Below are positions 27,167 through 33,863 of a stretch of 64,000 nucleotides of DNA, in pieces (position 1 is the first letter of the stretch; each line of letters begins with the position of its first letter). The stretch spans positions 1 through 64,000 of the forward strand of contig NZ_LZRP01000001.1 of assembly GCF_001678665.1 (NCBI RefSeq), in the 5' to 3' direction. Source of the stretch: Erythrobacter sp. QSSC1-22B. Its GTDB lineage: Bacteria > Pseudomonadota > Alphaproteobacteria > Sphingomonadales > Sphingomonadaceae. The notes beneath the pieces are model-generated. The model searched no databases and was not told the origin of the DNA. It saw nothing but the letters and a program-made list of their open reading frames with translations. The position numbers and the translations under genes are program-made.

Positions 27167-29797
27167 ATGAAAAAGGGTATTTTGGGACGTTCCGCGTTGA
27201 TGGTGCTGCTTTCCACGGGTGCAGCCGTACCAGTGTATGCTCAGGAGCCGGTGGCTGCTGAAACTACCGCTGAGGAACGCGATGACCTCATTATTGTCAC
27301 CGCAAACCGCCGCGAGGAAAATCTGCAGGATGTTTCGGGCGTCGTCCAGACGCTCGACGCCGACCAGTTGCGCCGAGACGGCATCAGCGATTTGCGCCAG
27401 CTGCAGGTCGCGATCCCCGGGCTCAGCATCTCCAATCAGGAAGGCAATATCGAAATCTTCATCCGCGGTGTCGGTTCGGCAAACAGCACCGAATTGGGCG
27501 ATCCTGGCGCGGCTCCACACCTCAATGGTACATATATTCCGCGCCCGCGCGGGCTCGGCCTGATGTTCTACGATCTCGAACGGGTCGAGGTGAACAAGGG
27601 ACCGCAGGGGACGCTTTATGGCCGTAATGCGGTCGCTGGAACTCTCAACATCATCACCGCCAAACCGCGGCTGGGCGAATTCGGCGGCTATGCCCAGGCC
27701 GAGTTCGGCAACCGCTCGTCCTATGGCGCCGAAGGGGCAATCAACATTCCGCTCGGCGACACGGTCGCGTTGCGCGCTGCGGCCTATTACATCAATCGCG
27801 ACTTTGGTTTTAACAATGTCTCAACCGGCGAGCCCGCAAGCGGTCTGAAGCCCGCAGGACTCGAAGAGAACTACGCCGGTCGTCTGTCGCTCCTTTGGGA
27901 ACCGAGCGACCGGCTCACCGTCTCGCTCGTCGGCGACTATGGAATGGAGACCGGAACCGGCTATCCCGGCGCGAACATTTTCAGCGCCGTGGTAGCAACC
28001 GGTCTTCGGCCCGACGCTCTCGATCTCAAGGATGTCGTCTATCGCGGCCTGCAGGGCGACATGGAGAATGAGCTCTGGGGTGTTCAAGGCAAGATCGCTT
28101 ATGACTTCGGCAGCTTTGGCGCCGAACTGACCGGCAGCTATCGCTCGGTCAATTTTAATCAGGTGAACGCATCGAGCGAAGGGATCGACTATCCGGGCCG
28201 CGACCTTTCGACGGTTCTGTACGACAATTATTCGGGAAATTTCTGGCAGACCAAATCGAAAAGCCAGGTCTATGAGGCGCGGGTGTTTGCCAATGAGGAT
28301 CAGCGCTTCAGGTGGAATCTCGGGGGTTTCTACTTCAATGAAGATCAAGCTGTCGGCTATCTCGCGCTCGCGGATCGAGGTTATTGCTGTTATTCAGGTA
28401 CAGAATTTACGATGCCCGACGTCCAGGGCGAAAGCTATGCCCTGTACTTCGATGGCACCTTTGACATCACCGACCGGCTACGGATACTCGGCGGCATTCG
28501 TTACACCGACGAGAGAAAATCGCGCTACGGCATTGGCGGCAATTGGGCGTTGACACTGGGAGGCGAGGATTTTGCTTGCTGCTTTGCGACCCGCCTCGGG
28601 ACAGAGGGCTTCGAGCCCAATCTGCTCGACCGGCCCAATTTCGATGTCACCGGCATCAACACGCCGCAAGGTCTGGCACAATTCCTGATAGAAGGCATCA
28701 AGACACCGGGGCTACGCGACACGCTGATCGCCCAGATCGGTTCGATCGCCGACGGTACCAATCCGAACGGCACCTGTATTGACCGGCCTGACATCGACAA
28801 TGGCTTCGTCGACTGCCCGGTGCTCAATCCTTCCAACACGAACGGCGGATTCAGTTATGCAAACCTGACCATCCCAGGTCAGCAGGTCGGCAGTTCAGAG
28901 TTCAATTTCGTCGACTGGCGGGCCGGCATGGAATTCGACCTCAGCGACGACAGCATGTTATATGCGAAGATCTCGACCGGTCACAAATCGGGCGGCTTTA
29001 ACGACAGCTTTGACGGATCGACGATCCCCGAAACCTTCAGCCCCGAAGAGCTCCTCGTTTACGAGATCGGCAGCCGCAACAGCTTCGACGCGTTCGGACG
29101 AAGAGCAGTCTTCAACCTCACCGGCTTCTATTACGACTATTCAAACCAGGTGTTTCAGGATCTCACCTGTATTAACCTCGACAGCACACAAGCAACGCCC
29201 GTCTGCAACGGTTATTCGTTGGTGAACCGAAATATCGGCGCTTCGCGTATCTATGGCGTGGAGGCTGAAGCCCGTTTCAGTCTACCGGGGAATTACGCGC
29301 TCGACATCAACGCGGCCTATCTGGACACGAAGATCACGCGCGGCATCGTGGCTGATGCGCGCGCGCAGGATTTCGGCGCCGGCGGCAACTCGCCGCTGAT
29401 CAGCCTGGTCGGCAACCGCCTGCCGCTGGCGTCGAAGATGAATGTAAGCGCACGGCTGTCGCAGTGGTTCGATGCCGGACCCGGTCGTCTGGACTGGCAG
29501 GCATTGCTCAATTACCGCTCGTCCTATTTCCTGAGCCAGTTCAACGAGGACGATATCGTGTTCCTGGGTGGCGAGCGCCAGACTGCACTGGCAGCAGGCT
29601 TCCCGGACCGGCAGAAGGGCTATGTGACGTTGAATCTGGGGATAGGTTATACGGTCGACAATCTCCGGCTCGAAGCCTGGGCAAGCAATTTCCTCGACGA
29701 GGAAGTCTCGCAAAAAGCGCTTGTCGGTTCTTCACTGAACATTCGGTTCCTGAACGACGCGCGCAGCTATGGTCTGCGCGCGCGGGTAACCTTCTAG
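27167..29797 (+). CDS. TonB-dependent outer-membrane receptor, second copy
   Basis: An 876-aa outer-membrane transporter preceded by a strong ribosome-binding site (GGGAGGA). It has a signal peptide (cut after VYAQ), a TonB-box-like LIIVTANRREE, a plug domain (about residues 50-160: IFIRGVGS, VEVNKGPQGTLYGRNAVAGT) and a barrel ending in LRARVTF. The plug is of the shorter, siderophore-like type common in sphingomonads and is clearly not a recent copy of the 1066-aa receptor at 15347-18547. Because it shares an operon with the GH3 enzyme, uptake of a glucan oligosaccharide is the likely function. A terminator follows at 29806-29838. Confidence 0.9.
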   Translation: MKKGILGRSALMVLLSTGAAVPVYAQEPVAAETTAEERDDLIIVTANRREENLQDVSGVVQTLDADQLRRDGISDLRQLQVAIPGLSISNQEGNIEIFIRGVGSANSTELGDPGAAPHLNGTYIPRPRGLGLMFYDLERVEVNKGPQGTLYGRNAVAGTLNIITAKPRLGEFGGYAQAEFGNRSSYGAEGAINIPLGDTVALRAAAYYINRDFGFNNVSTGEPASGLKPAGLEENYAGRLSLLWEPSDRLTVSLVGDYGMETGTGYPGANIFSAVVATGLRPDALDLKDVVYRGLQGDMENELWGVQGKIAYDFGSFGAELTGSYRSVNFNQVNASSEGIDYPGRDLSTVLYDNYSGNFWQTKSKSQVYEARVFANEDQRFRWNLGGFYFNEDQAVGYLALADRGYCCYSGTEFTMPDVQGESYALYFDGTFDITDRLRILGGIRYTDERKSRYGIGGNWALTLGGEDFACCFATRLGTEGFEPNLLDRPNFDVTGINTPQGLAQFLIEGIKTPGLRDTLIAQIGSIADGTNPNGTCIDRPDIDNGFVDCPVLNPSNTNGGFSYANLTIPGQQVGSSEFNFVDWRAGMEFDLSDDSMLYAKISTGHKSGGFNDSFDGSTIPETFSPEELLVYEIGSRNSFDAFGRRAVFNLTGFYYDYSNQVFQDLTCINLDSTQATPVCNGYSLVNRNIGASRIYGVEAEARFSLPGNYALDINAAYLDTKITRGIVADARAQDFGAGGNSPLISLVGNRLPLASKMNVSARLSQWFDAGPGRLDWQALLNYRSSYFLSQFNEDDIVFLGGERQTALAAGFPDRQKGYVTLNLGIGYTVDNLRLEAWASNFLDEEVSQKALVGSSLNIRFLNDARSYGLRARVTF

Positions 29798-29805
29798 CTA
29801 GGTGG

Positions 29806-29838
29806 AGCCGCCCGGTTCGCGACGCGTCCCGGGCGGCT
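29806..29838 (+). terminator. Strong hairpin after the second TBDR gene
   Basis: AGCCGCCCGG (29806-29815) pairs perfectly with CCGGGCGGCT (29829-29838) over a 13-nt loop and is followed by a T/A-rich GTATTAT. It lies 8 bp after the TBDR stop and could end or attenuate the transcript before the MFS remnant. Confidence 0.6.
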
Positions 29839-29906
29839 GTATTATGCCAACTGGTAACGCTATGCAGGCTTTCGAACGGTGATGGGCGGAGGGCCCGAGA
29901 AAAGGC

Positions 29907-30424
29907 TTGAAGGCATTGGCAAGGGAAAACGGGGCCGGAAGAGCGGCGCGGCAGCCTCTCGGCTTTCTGCTTCTCTATACGCTCGCCTACGCGGGCGGTG
30001 TCACGGCCTATATCCCCTTTCTCATGCTCGTCCTCCCGGCGCGGATTACCGAACTTGCGGGCGCCGACGATATTGTCTGGCTGGGCTATATCGTATCCGC
30101 GGGTGCGGCGGCGGTCAGTGTCTCGGGTGTCGTGTCCGGATGGGTGAGCGACCGCACGAACAGCCGCCGTCTTTGGATCGCCGTCGGAATGCTGGCAACG
30201 ATACTACTCCAGTTGGCGATGACGCGATCCGAAAATATCGTGGCCCTGTTATGGCTGGTTGTGGCCTGGCAACTGGCACTTGCGTACAGCTGTACAGCTT
30301 TTTTACTTAGCTATTTGCGTCCGATGCGGGACGCTTTCCGGTGTTTCCGCGGTGCTTATATTGGCTAGCGGCCCTCGTGCCTGCACTGGCCCTTACGGCC
30401 GGAAGTATGTGGTATAAAGGGTAA
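29907..30424 (+). pseudogene. MFS permease with internal deletion
   Basis: The first about 115 codons (TTG start at 29907, AAAAGG before it) match the N-terminal third of an MFS permease, including the helix 2-3 loop GWVSDRTNSRRLW, and resemble the intact permease at 12938-14143. The similarity stops near 30290; a different frame then gives FPRCLYWLAALVPALALTAG and ends WYKG at a TAA (30422-30424), like the last membrane helix of such a protein. About 250 codons are missing between the two parts. It closes the second glucan module and lies only 7 bp from the tRNA-Lys fragment, so the loss may be tied to the insertion event. Confidence 0.65.
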
Positions 30425-30430
30425 AAATTG

Positions 30431-30473
30431 TGGACGCACTTGGGTTCGAACCAAGGACCCGCTAATTAAGAGT
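30431..30473 (-). pseudogene. 3' half of a split tRNA-Lys gene
   Basis: Read on the minus strand this segment begins in the anticodon loop (CTCTTAA) and continues as tRNA positions 39-75: anticodon 3' strand TTAGC, variable GGGTC, T-arm CTTGG-TTCGAAC-CCAAG and acceptor strand TGCGTCC. The acceptor strand is fully complementary to GGACGCA in the 5' half at 32492-32498. The terminal triplet is CAA, not CCA. The halves are 2 kb apart in the right order on the same strand. Confidence 0.85.
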
Positions 30474-30661
30474 TTCCTGTGCCATTGTAGGAAAAGCCCG
30501 GAAAGCTAAGGTTTCTGCGGCTTTCGGGAGATTTTCAATCGGACTGAATGGACTGGAGTCGCCACTATGGACTGGGAAAACGTCCATATCTGCCCACTGT
30601 GGCCATCGGCGCGTCCACACCCACTTGACGATCGCGCGTGAACCTCTAATGGGGGCGCCGT

Positions 30662-30737
30662 GGACCCTTAGCTCAGTTGGTAGAGCGTCTGACTCTTAAT
30701 CAGAATGTCGTTGGTTCGAACCCAACAGGGTCCACCA
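30662..30737 (+). tRNA. tRNA-Lys (anticodon CTT)
   Basis: A complete 76-nt cloverleaf: acceptor GGACCCT/AGGGTCC, D arm GCTC-AGTTGGTA-GAGC, anticodon stem TCTGA/TCAGA around loop CTCTTAA (anticodon CTT at positions 34-36), T arm GTTGG-TTCGAAC-CCAAC, discriminator A and an encoded CCA. It differs in the acceptor, anticodon and T stems from the split tRNA-Lys that flanks the segment, so it is not a simple duplicate, but it has the same anticodon and could replace it. Confidence 0.95.
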
Positions 30738-30837
30738 CAACTTCTCAGAAGAGGTTGATCGGGCAACTTCGTCCATACCCCAATGCGGGGACCGATTGGT
30801 GGAATTTACAGCATTCGCTGCAATCATCCCCCGACCG

Positions 30838-31767
30838 TCAACTGTCCGAAAAATATTCCTCATTAACATCCTGAATAAGATACGTCGCTCGTATCCTTGT
30901 TCCCACACCGTGCTGGATCATCAATTCCGACAATTTTGATCCGTTAATCAGCACCAGACGATGCTGCACCTCATGTACGAACTCTCTGGCTTCCTTCGAA
31001 AAGTCAGAGGTGGTGACGAAAACACCCTTCGTAGCGGATTCTCCCGTCAGTGAACCGATGAACTGTTGAATATGAGGCTGGCCTACCGTGTTTGCAGGGC
31101 GTATCGCTTGGCCTGAATATAAACGGCATCCAGACCAGGCGGATCTTCGTTGATGACGCCATCGATCCCGCCGTCTCCCGTCATCTTTGTGAGACTGTTT
31201 TGATGTAGTTGACCACTCCCATATCCCATAGCGTTGAGCAAATCGATGATTGCTCGATCAAAGCGGGTCGGGGACATCTCAAGCAGCAGTGCGAGCAGGT
31301 CGTCCTTGAGCGATGAAACGAGAAGCTTGTGGGAAGCCGCAATCCTATCTTCAGGTGTTTGCGGGTCAGACTCTGCAGATTGAGCAGTGCTTTTCTCAGA
31401 CTTTGTCGTGGAAGTCCCTGTCTGGCTGGCAGCTTTCCAAAGCTACAAGCTCATCGAATTGATCCAGAAACGAACCATTGATCTTGTCCGGCTTCGTCGC
31501 CAGCACCTGTTCGCCGAGCGGTGTAATCTTATTATAATTTCGCTTAGGCGATTCCAATAAGCCAGCGTTGGAAAGATAGGTTCTCGCCCAATGAGCGCGG
31601 TTGGAGAGCAGAGTCACACTGCCGCTGGGCATCAGTTCCTGCGATTCCTCTTCCGAGATGTTGAAACTGGCTTCGATAAAAGGCAGGAAATCCTTGACGG
31701 TCGTCTTGCCGTCCGCAAACAGCTTTAACACAGGCAGCATCAGCGTCTTGTAATCCGGTATCGGCAT
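30838..31767 (-). pseudogene. mrr: Mrr-type restriction endonuclease, two frameshifts
   Basis: The complete outline of an Mrr protein of about 310 codons is present, but in three frames. Frame 1 (31767-31396) is the N-terminal winged-helix domain (LPVLKLFADGK, NRAHWARTYLSNAGLL). It shifts near 31435, after which the linker and the start of the nuclease domain continue (EDRIAASHKLLVSSLKDDLL, LLNAMGYGS, GDGGIDGVI, IQAKRYA with the PD-(D/E)xK catalytic residues). A second shift at about 31085 leads to the end (VGQPHIQQFIGSL, GVFVTTSDFS, TGA at 30838-30840). Mrr cleaves modified foreign DNA. Both lesions look like single-base indels, so inactivation is recent. A run of nine G lies in the ribosome-binding region. 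Confidence 0.88.
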
Positions 31768-31779
31768 TCGCCCCCCCCC
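31768..31779 (-). promoter_or_regulatory. G9 tract in the ribosome-binding region of mrr
   Basis: Nine consecutive G on the coding strand (31779-31771) end three bases before the ATG and would form the Shine-Dalgarno sequence. Length changes in such tracts by slipped-strand mispairing can alter translation. Confidence 0.4.
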
Positions 31780-32037
31780 TAAAAACCATTAGAACACCTG
31801 CCTTATGCGCGATCGAAAAGCTTTCCTCGACAAATTGAATTGCGCAGGCCTTAAGCTGGTCCAGACCTATGATGTGCGCTGGGTTGGGATCTATACGGAC
31901 AATGGAATACTCTCCGAGGGGGCCGTTTTGGCTGGTCGAGGGGACATTTTCGCCGGACGAATGTGCGCTGATCGGTCTGGCACACCGCCACTTAGGGCGC
32001 TTGTTGCGGGTACCCCAAAAAAGGGTATTCTGGATCG
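31780..32037. other. Island spacer, no confident gene
   Basis: Two overlapping plus-strand frames of 60-78 codons (31805-32041 and 31869-32051) run into the excisionase-like gene. The second, containing YSPRGPFWLVEGTFSPDE, reads more like protein than the first, but it has no clear ribosome-binding site and I cannot name it. Confidence 0.3.
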
Positions 32038-32373
32038 ATGAACGCGAGTGAGATGTCATCGGAACCAGAATATCTGACGCGGTCTGATATCGCGCTCATT
32101 CTGAGAATAAGTCTCAAACAGGCGGGCAGGCTCATGAGTAGAGTGCCCCACATCTATGTGGGTGAACGCCATAGGCGGGTCCGGCGCTTAGACTTCGATG
32201 CTTGGGTGATGCGTCGGACGGTGTCCTCTACAAGCGATCTTCCGCCGTCGGTAAGGGACTCACTAGAAATCGAGGGCCGGCCAACTCGAATAGCGAGAAG
32301 TACCGGAAAACATCCAAGTCGCTGCGTCTCAGAAATGGCAGAAGCAATGAGAAAAAAGAGGAAGATCGGCTAA
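32038..32373 (+). CDS. Excisionase-like / MerR-type helix-turn-helix protein
   Basis: A 111-aa DNA-binding protein. Residues about 12-57 (YLTRSDIALILRISLKQAGR, then VRRLDFDAWV) have the order of a winged helix-turn-helix of the excisionase/AlpA type: an N-terminal helix-turn-helix, a short wing with basic residues and a terminal DFxAWV helix. The basic C-terminal tail is unrelated to anything known to me. ATG codons at 32038 and 32053 are both possible. It lies 88 bp from the right junction, the place where excisionases are often found, so it may have directed excision or regulated the lost integrase. Confidence 0.6.
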   Translation: MNASEMSSEPEYLTRSDIALILRISLKQAGRLMSRVPHIYVGERHRRVRRLDFDAWVMRRTVSSTSDLPPSVRDSLEIEGRPTRIARSTGKHPSRCVSEMAEAMRKKRKIG

Positions 32374-32423
32374 CGCAATCCCTACGTTGTGCCCTACGCT
32401 AACTGAAAATTTTCACTAAGACC

Positions 32424-32458
32424 CTGACTTACAAAGAGCATTTTGCTCTCGAAGTCAG
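32424..32458. repeat. Inverted repeat next to the right junction
   Basis: CTGACTT (32424-32430) pairs with AAGTCAG (32452-32458), and inside it AGAGC pairs with GCTCT around an ATTTT loop. The hairpin ends 2 bp before the 8-bp junction repeat. It could be a terminator, a recombinase arm site or a scar of the insertion. Confidence 0.6.
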
Positions 32459-32460
32459 TG

Positions 32461-32498
32461 TTAAGAGTCAGCTGCTCTAACAACTGAGCTATGCGTCC
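32461..32498 (-). pseudogene. 5' half of a split tRNA-Lys gene
   Basis: The minus strand from 32498 reads exactly as tRNA positions 1-38: acceptor GGACGCA, TA, D arm GCTC-AGTTGTTA-GAGC, A, anticodon 5' strand GCTGA and loop CTCTTAA. Joined to the 3' half at 30431-30473 it gives a regular 76-nt tRNA-Lys(CTT) with all four stems paired (one G-U in the anticodon stem). After the loop the sequence departs at once into the inverted repeat at 32424-32458. Confidence 0.85.
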
Positions 32499-32582
32499 AT
32501 ATGCCGGTGTCTATTCGGCACCCCGATCCGGGAAGGCGCTCATATAGCGAGCATTGCCGCAATGGGAAGGGTAAATTTGCCC

Positions 32583-32918
32583 TCAGCCTCGGGCCAGCAC
32601 GCGCCTCACCAGCGTCGAGCATTCCTCGGTCAACTCGAGTTCCGCGGCAAAGGCGTCGTGGAGGCAGGCGCCGACGGTGATCAGACGGCCGAGCTCAAGC
32701 CCGCGCACCAGACGAAAAGCGACATGCTGCGGCAGGTCGAGCAGCGTGTGAACATCGCGCAGCGCCGTCTTGCGAGCCTGGGCCTGTCGCCCGAGCAGGA
32801 TCACCAGCAGGCGCCATTTATCGTCGACGCTGCCGAATGTTTCGGGCTTTCCCGAACGCGACAGGCGTTCGAGCGCATAGGTCGGAAGCGCGAAGCGCTC
32901 TTGCTGTTGTAGCATCAT
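32583..32918 (-). CDS. Small winged-helix (MarR-like) regulator candidate
   Basis: A 111-aa cytoplasmic protein. I place the start at the ATG at 32918, preceded by GAGGATCA; the upstream codons read poorly. The middle (DKWRLLVILLGRQAQARKTAL onward to VRGLELGRLI) resembles a winged-helix fold of the kind found in small MarR-like proteins, but no family signature is certain. It is divergent from the LuxR-type gene (about 180 bp between the starts), so mutual control is possible. Confidence 0.55.
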   Translation of the reverse strand: MMLQQQERFALPTYALERLSRSGKPETFGSVDDKWRLLVILLGRQAQARKTALRDVHTLLDLPQHVAFRLVRGLELGRLITVGACLHDAFAAELELTEECSTLVRRVLARG

Positions 32919-33101
32919 TGATCCTCGATCGTGAAACGCGACAAGCACCGCCGGAGCGGTGCCGAAGTGTCGCGACGGTATGGGACGATCGAAAGGCAAC
33001 GTGCGAATCGGGGGGTATGCCTTGATCGGTCTGCTGCTGAGGTATATAATCTAGCGCAAGTTTGCTGTCGGACCGTTGGGGGACAAAACCCCGTCGGTCC
33101 G

Positions 33102-33836
33102 GTGGAACGATACAGAGGAGCCACGGTCGTCGATCCCCTGACCAAGGTTGAGAACCTGTTCTGCATTGGCGAAACGATTCGCTATGTTTGCGACGTGGCT
33201 GGCGATCTCGGCGCGACCCGGCGCAGCTATCATTTTTCCCCGATCTACGAAGAGCCCACGTCCGCCCGCACTCAGATCCACGCCGAGGGTTTCGATCCCG
33301 AGTGGGTCGAGCTGTATGAGCGCAAGGAATTCCGCCGGCACGACCCGATCCCGGAACGCACGCTGCGTCATGGAGCCATGCTGACCTGGGGCGAAGCGCG
33401 GCAGATGGGCACCAACACGAAAGAGCACGAGGACTATTTCGAGGCCTCGAGCAAATTCGGGCTGATCTATGGGGTCGGCCTGCCACTGTTCGGGCCGAAC
33501 AACCGCGATGCCTATGCCAGCTTCGACTGGGGCCGTCCCATCGAGGAGGTCCCGCCCGAGCATGTGTCCATGATCAAGGCGCTGGCGCGTGCTGCGCAGA
33601 TGCGGGTCTGCAATCTGCTCGACCAGGACAATGGCGAGGCCAGGCTCTCGGAGCGCGAGGCGGAGGTGCTGCAATGGCTCGCGCATGGCAAGTCGCGCAC
33701 CGATATCGCCACCATTCTCGATCTGTCGCCGGACACGGTGAAGACCTACATCACCCGCATCTACGACAAGCTCGAGGCGCGCGACCGGATCGCGGCGGTG
33801 GTCAAGGGTTTGCGGCTGCGGCTGATCTACCTCTAG
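33102..33836 (+). CDS. LuxR-family regulator with autoinducer-binding domain
   Basis: A transcriptional regulator of about 244 aa. The N-terminal domain (about residues 15-165: ENLFCIGETIRYVCDVAGDL, WVELYERKEFRRHDP, WGEARQMG) has the Trp/Tyr/Asp pattern of acyl-homoserine-lactone binding domains. The C-terminal domain (LSEREAEVLQWLAHGKSRTD to the end) is a LuxR/GerE helix-turn-helix. No luxI-type synthase is in the window, so it may be a solo receptor. The start is unresolved: the frame has no ATG before the conserved domain. I give the last GTG (33102); GAGGAG at 33115-33120 points to a non-standard codon a few bases later as an alternative. Confidence 0.85.
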   Translation: MERYRGATVVDPLTKVENLFCIGETIRYVCDVAGDLGATRRSYHFSPIYEEPTSARTQIHAEGFDPEWVELYERKEFRRHDPIPERTLRHGAMLTWGEARQMGTNTKEHEDYFEASSKFGLIYGVGLPLFGPNNRDAYASFDWGRPIEEVPPEHVSMIKALARAAQMRVCNLLDQDNGEARLSEREAEVLQWLAHGKSRTDIATILDLSPDTVKTYITRIYDKLEARDRIAAVVKGLRLRLIYL

Positions 33837-33857
33837 CGCGCCATTGTTTCAGCGCGC
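33836..33857. terminator. Hairpin between convergent luxR-type gene and rodA
   Basis: GCGCGC at 33836-33841 pairs with GCGCGC at 33852-33857 over a 10-nt loop in the 27-bp gap between the two convergent genes. There is no clear T run; it could act in both directions. Confidence 0.4.
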
Positions 33858-33863
33858 CGGATG

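Larger units (their letters stand above)
30466..32468. mobile_element. 2-kb insertion in the anticodon loop of tRNA-Lys
   Basis: The 8-bp sequence TTAAGAGT (ACTCTTAA on the tRNA strand) is present at both ends, 30466-30473 and 32461-32468, and is the only sequence shared by the two junctions. It covers tRNA positions 31-38, the anticodon loop, where many tyrosine-recombinase elements cross over. The cargo is an intact tRNA-Lys(CTT), a broken mrr restriction gene and an excisionase-like DNA-binding protein. No integrase is present, so the element is probably a deletion derivative that can no longer move. Unlike a typical tRNA-targeting element it does not rebuild the target gene at either end. 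Confidence 0.7.

Noticed and set aside
20360..31767. All frameshifts explained as sequencing errors
   Set aside because: They are restricted to accessory genes, while every long conserved gene in the 33-63 kb part is uninterrupted; several lesions are also not simple homopolymer changes.
30466..32468. Group I intron or trans-spliced split tRNA at the tRNA-Lys anticodon
   Set aside because: The segment has protein genes on both strands and its own tRNA, an 8-bp direct repeat at its ends and an excisionase-like gene, all of which fit integration rather than an intron; bacterial split tRNAs are not known.
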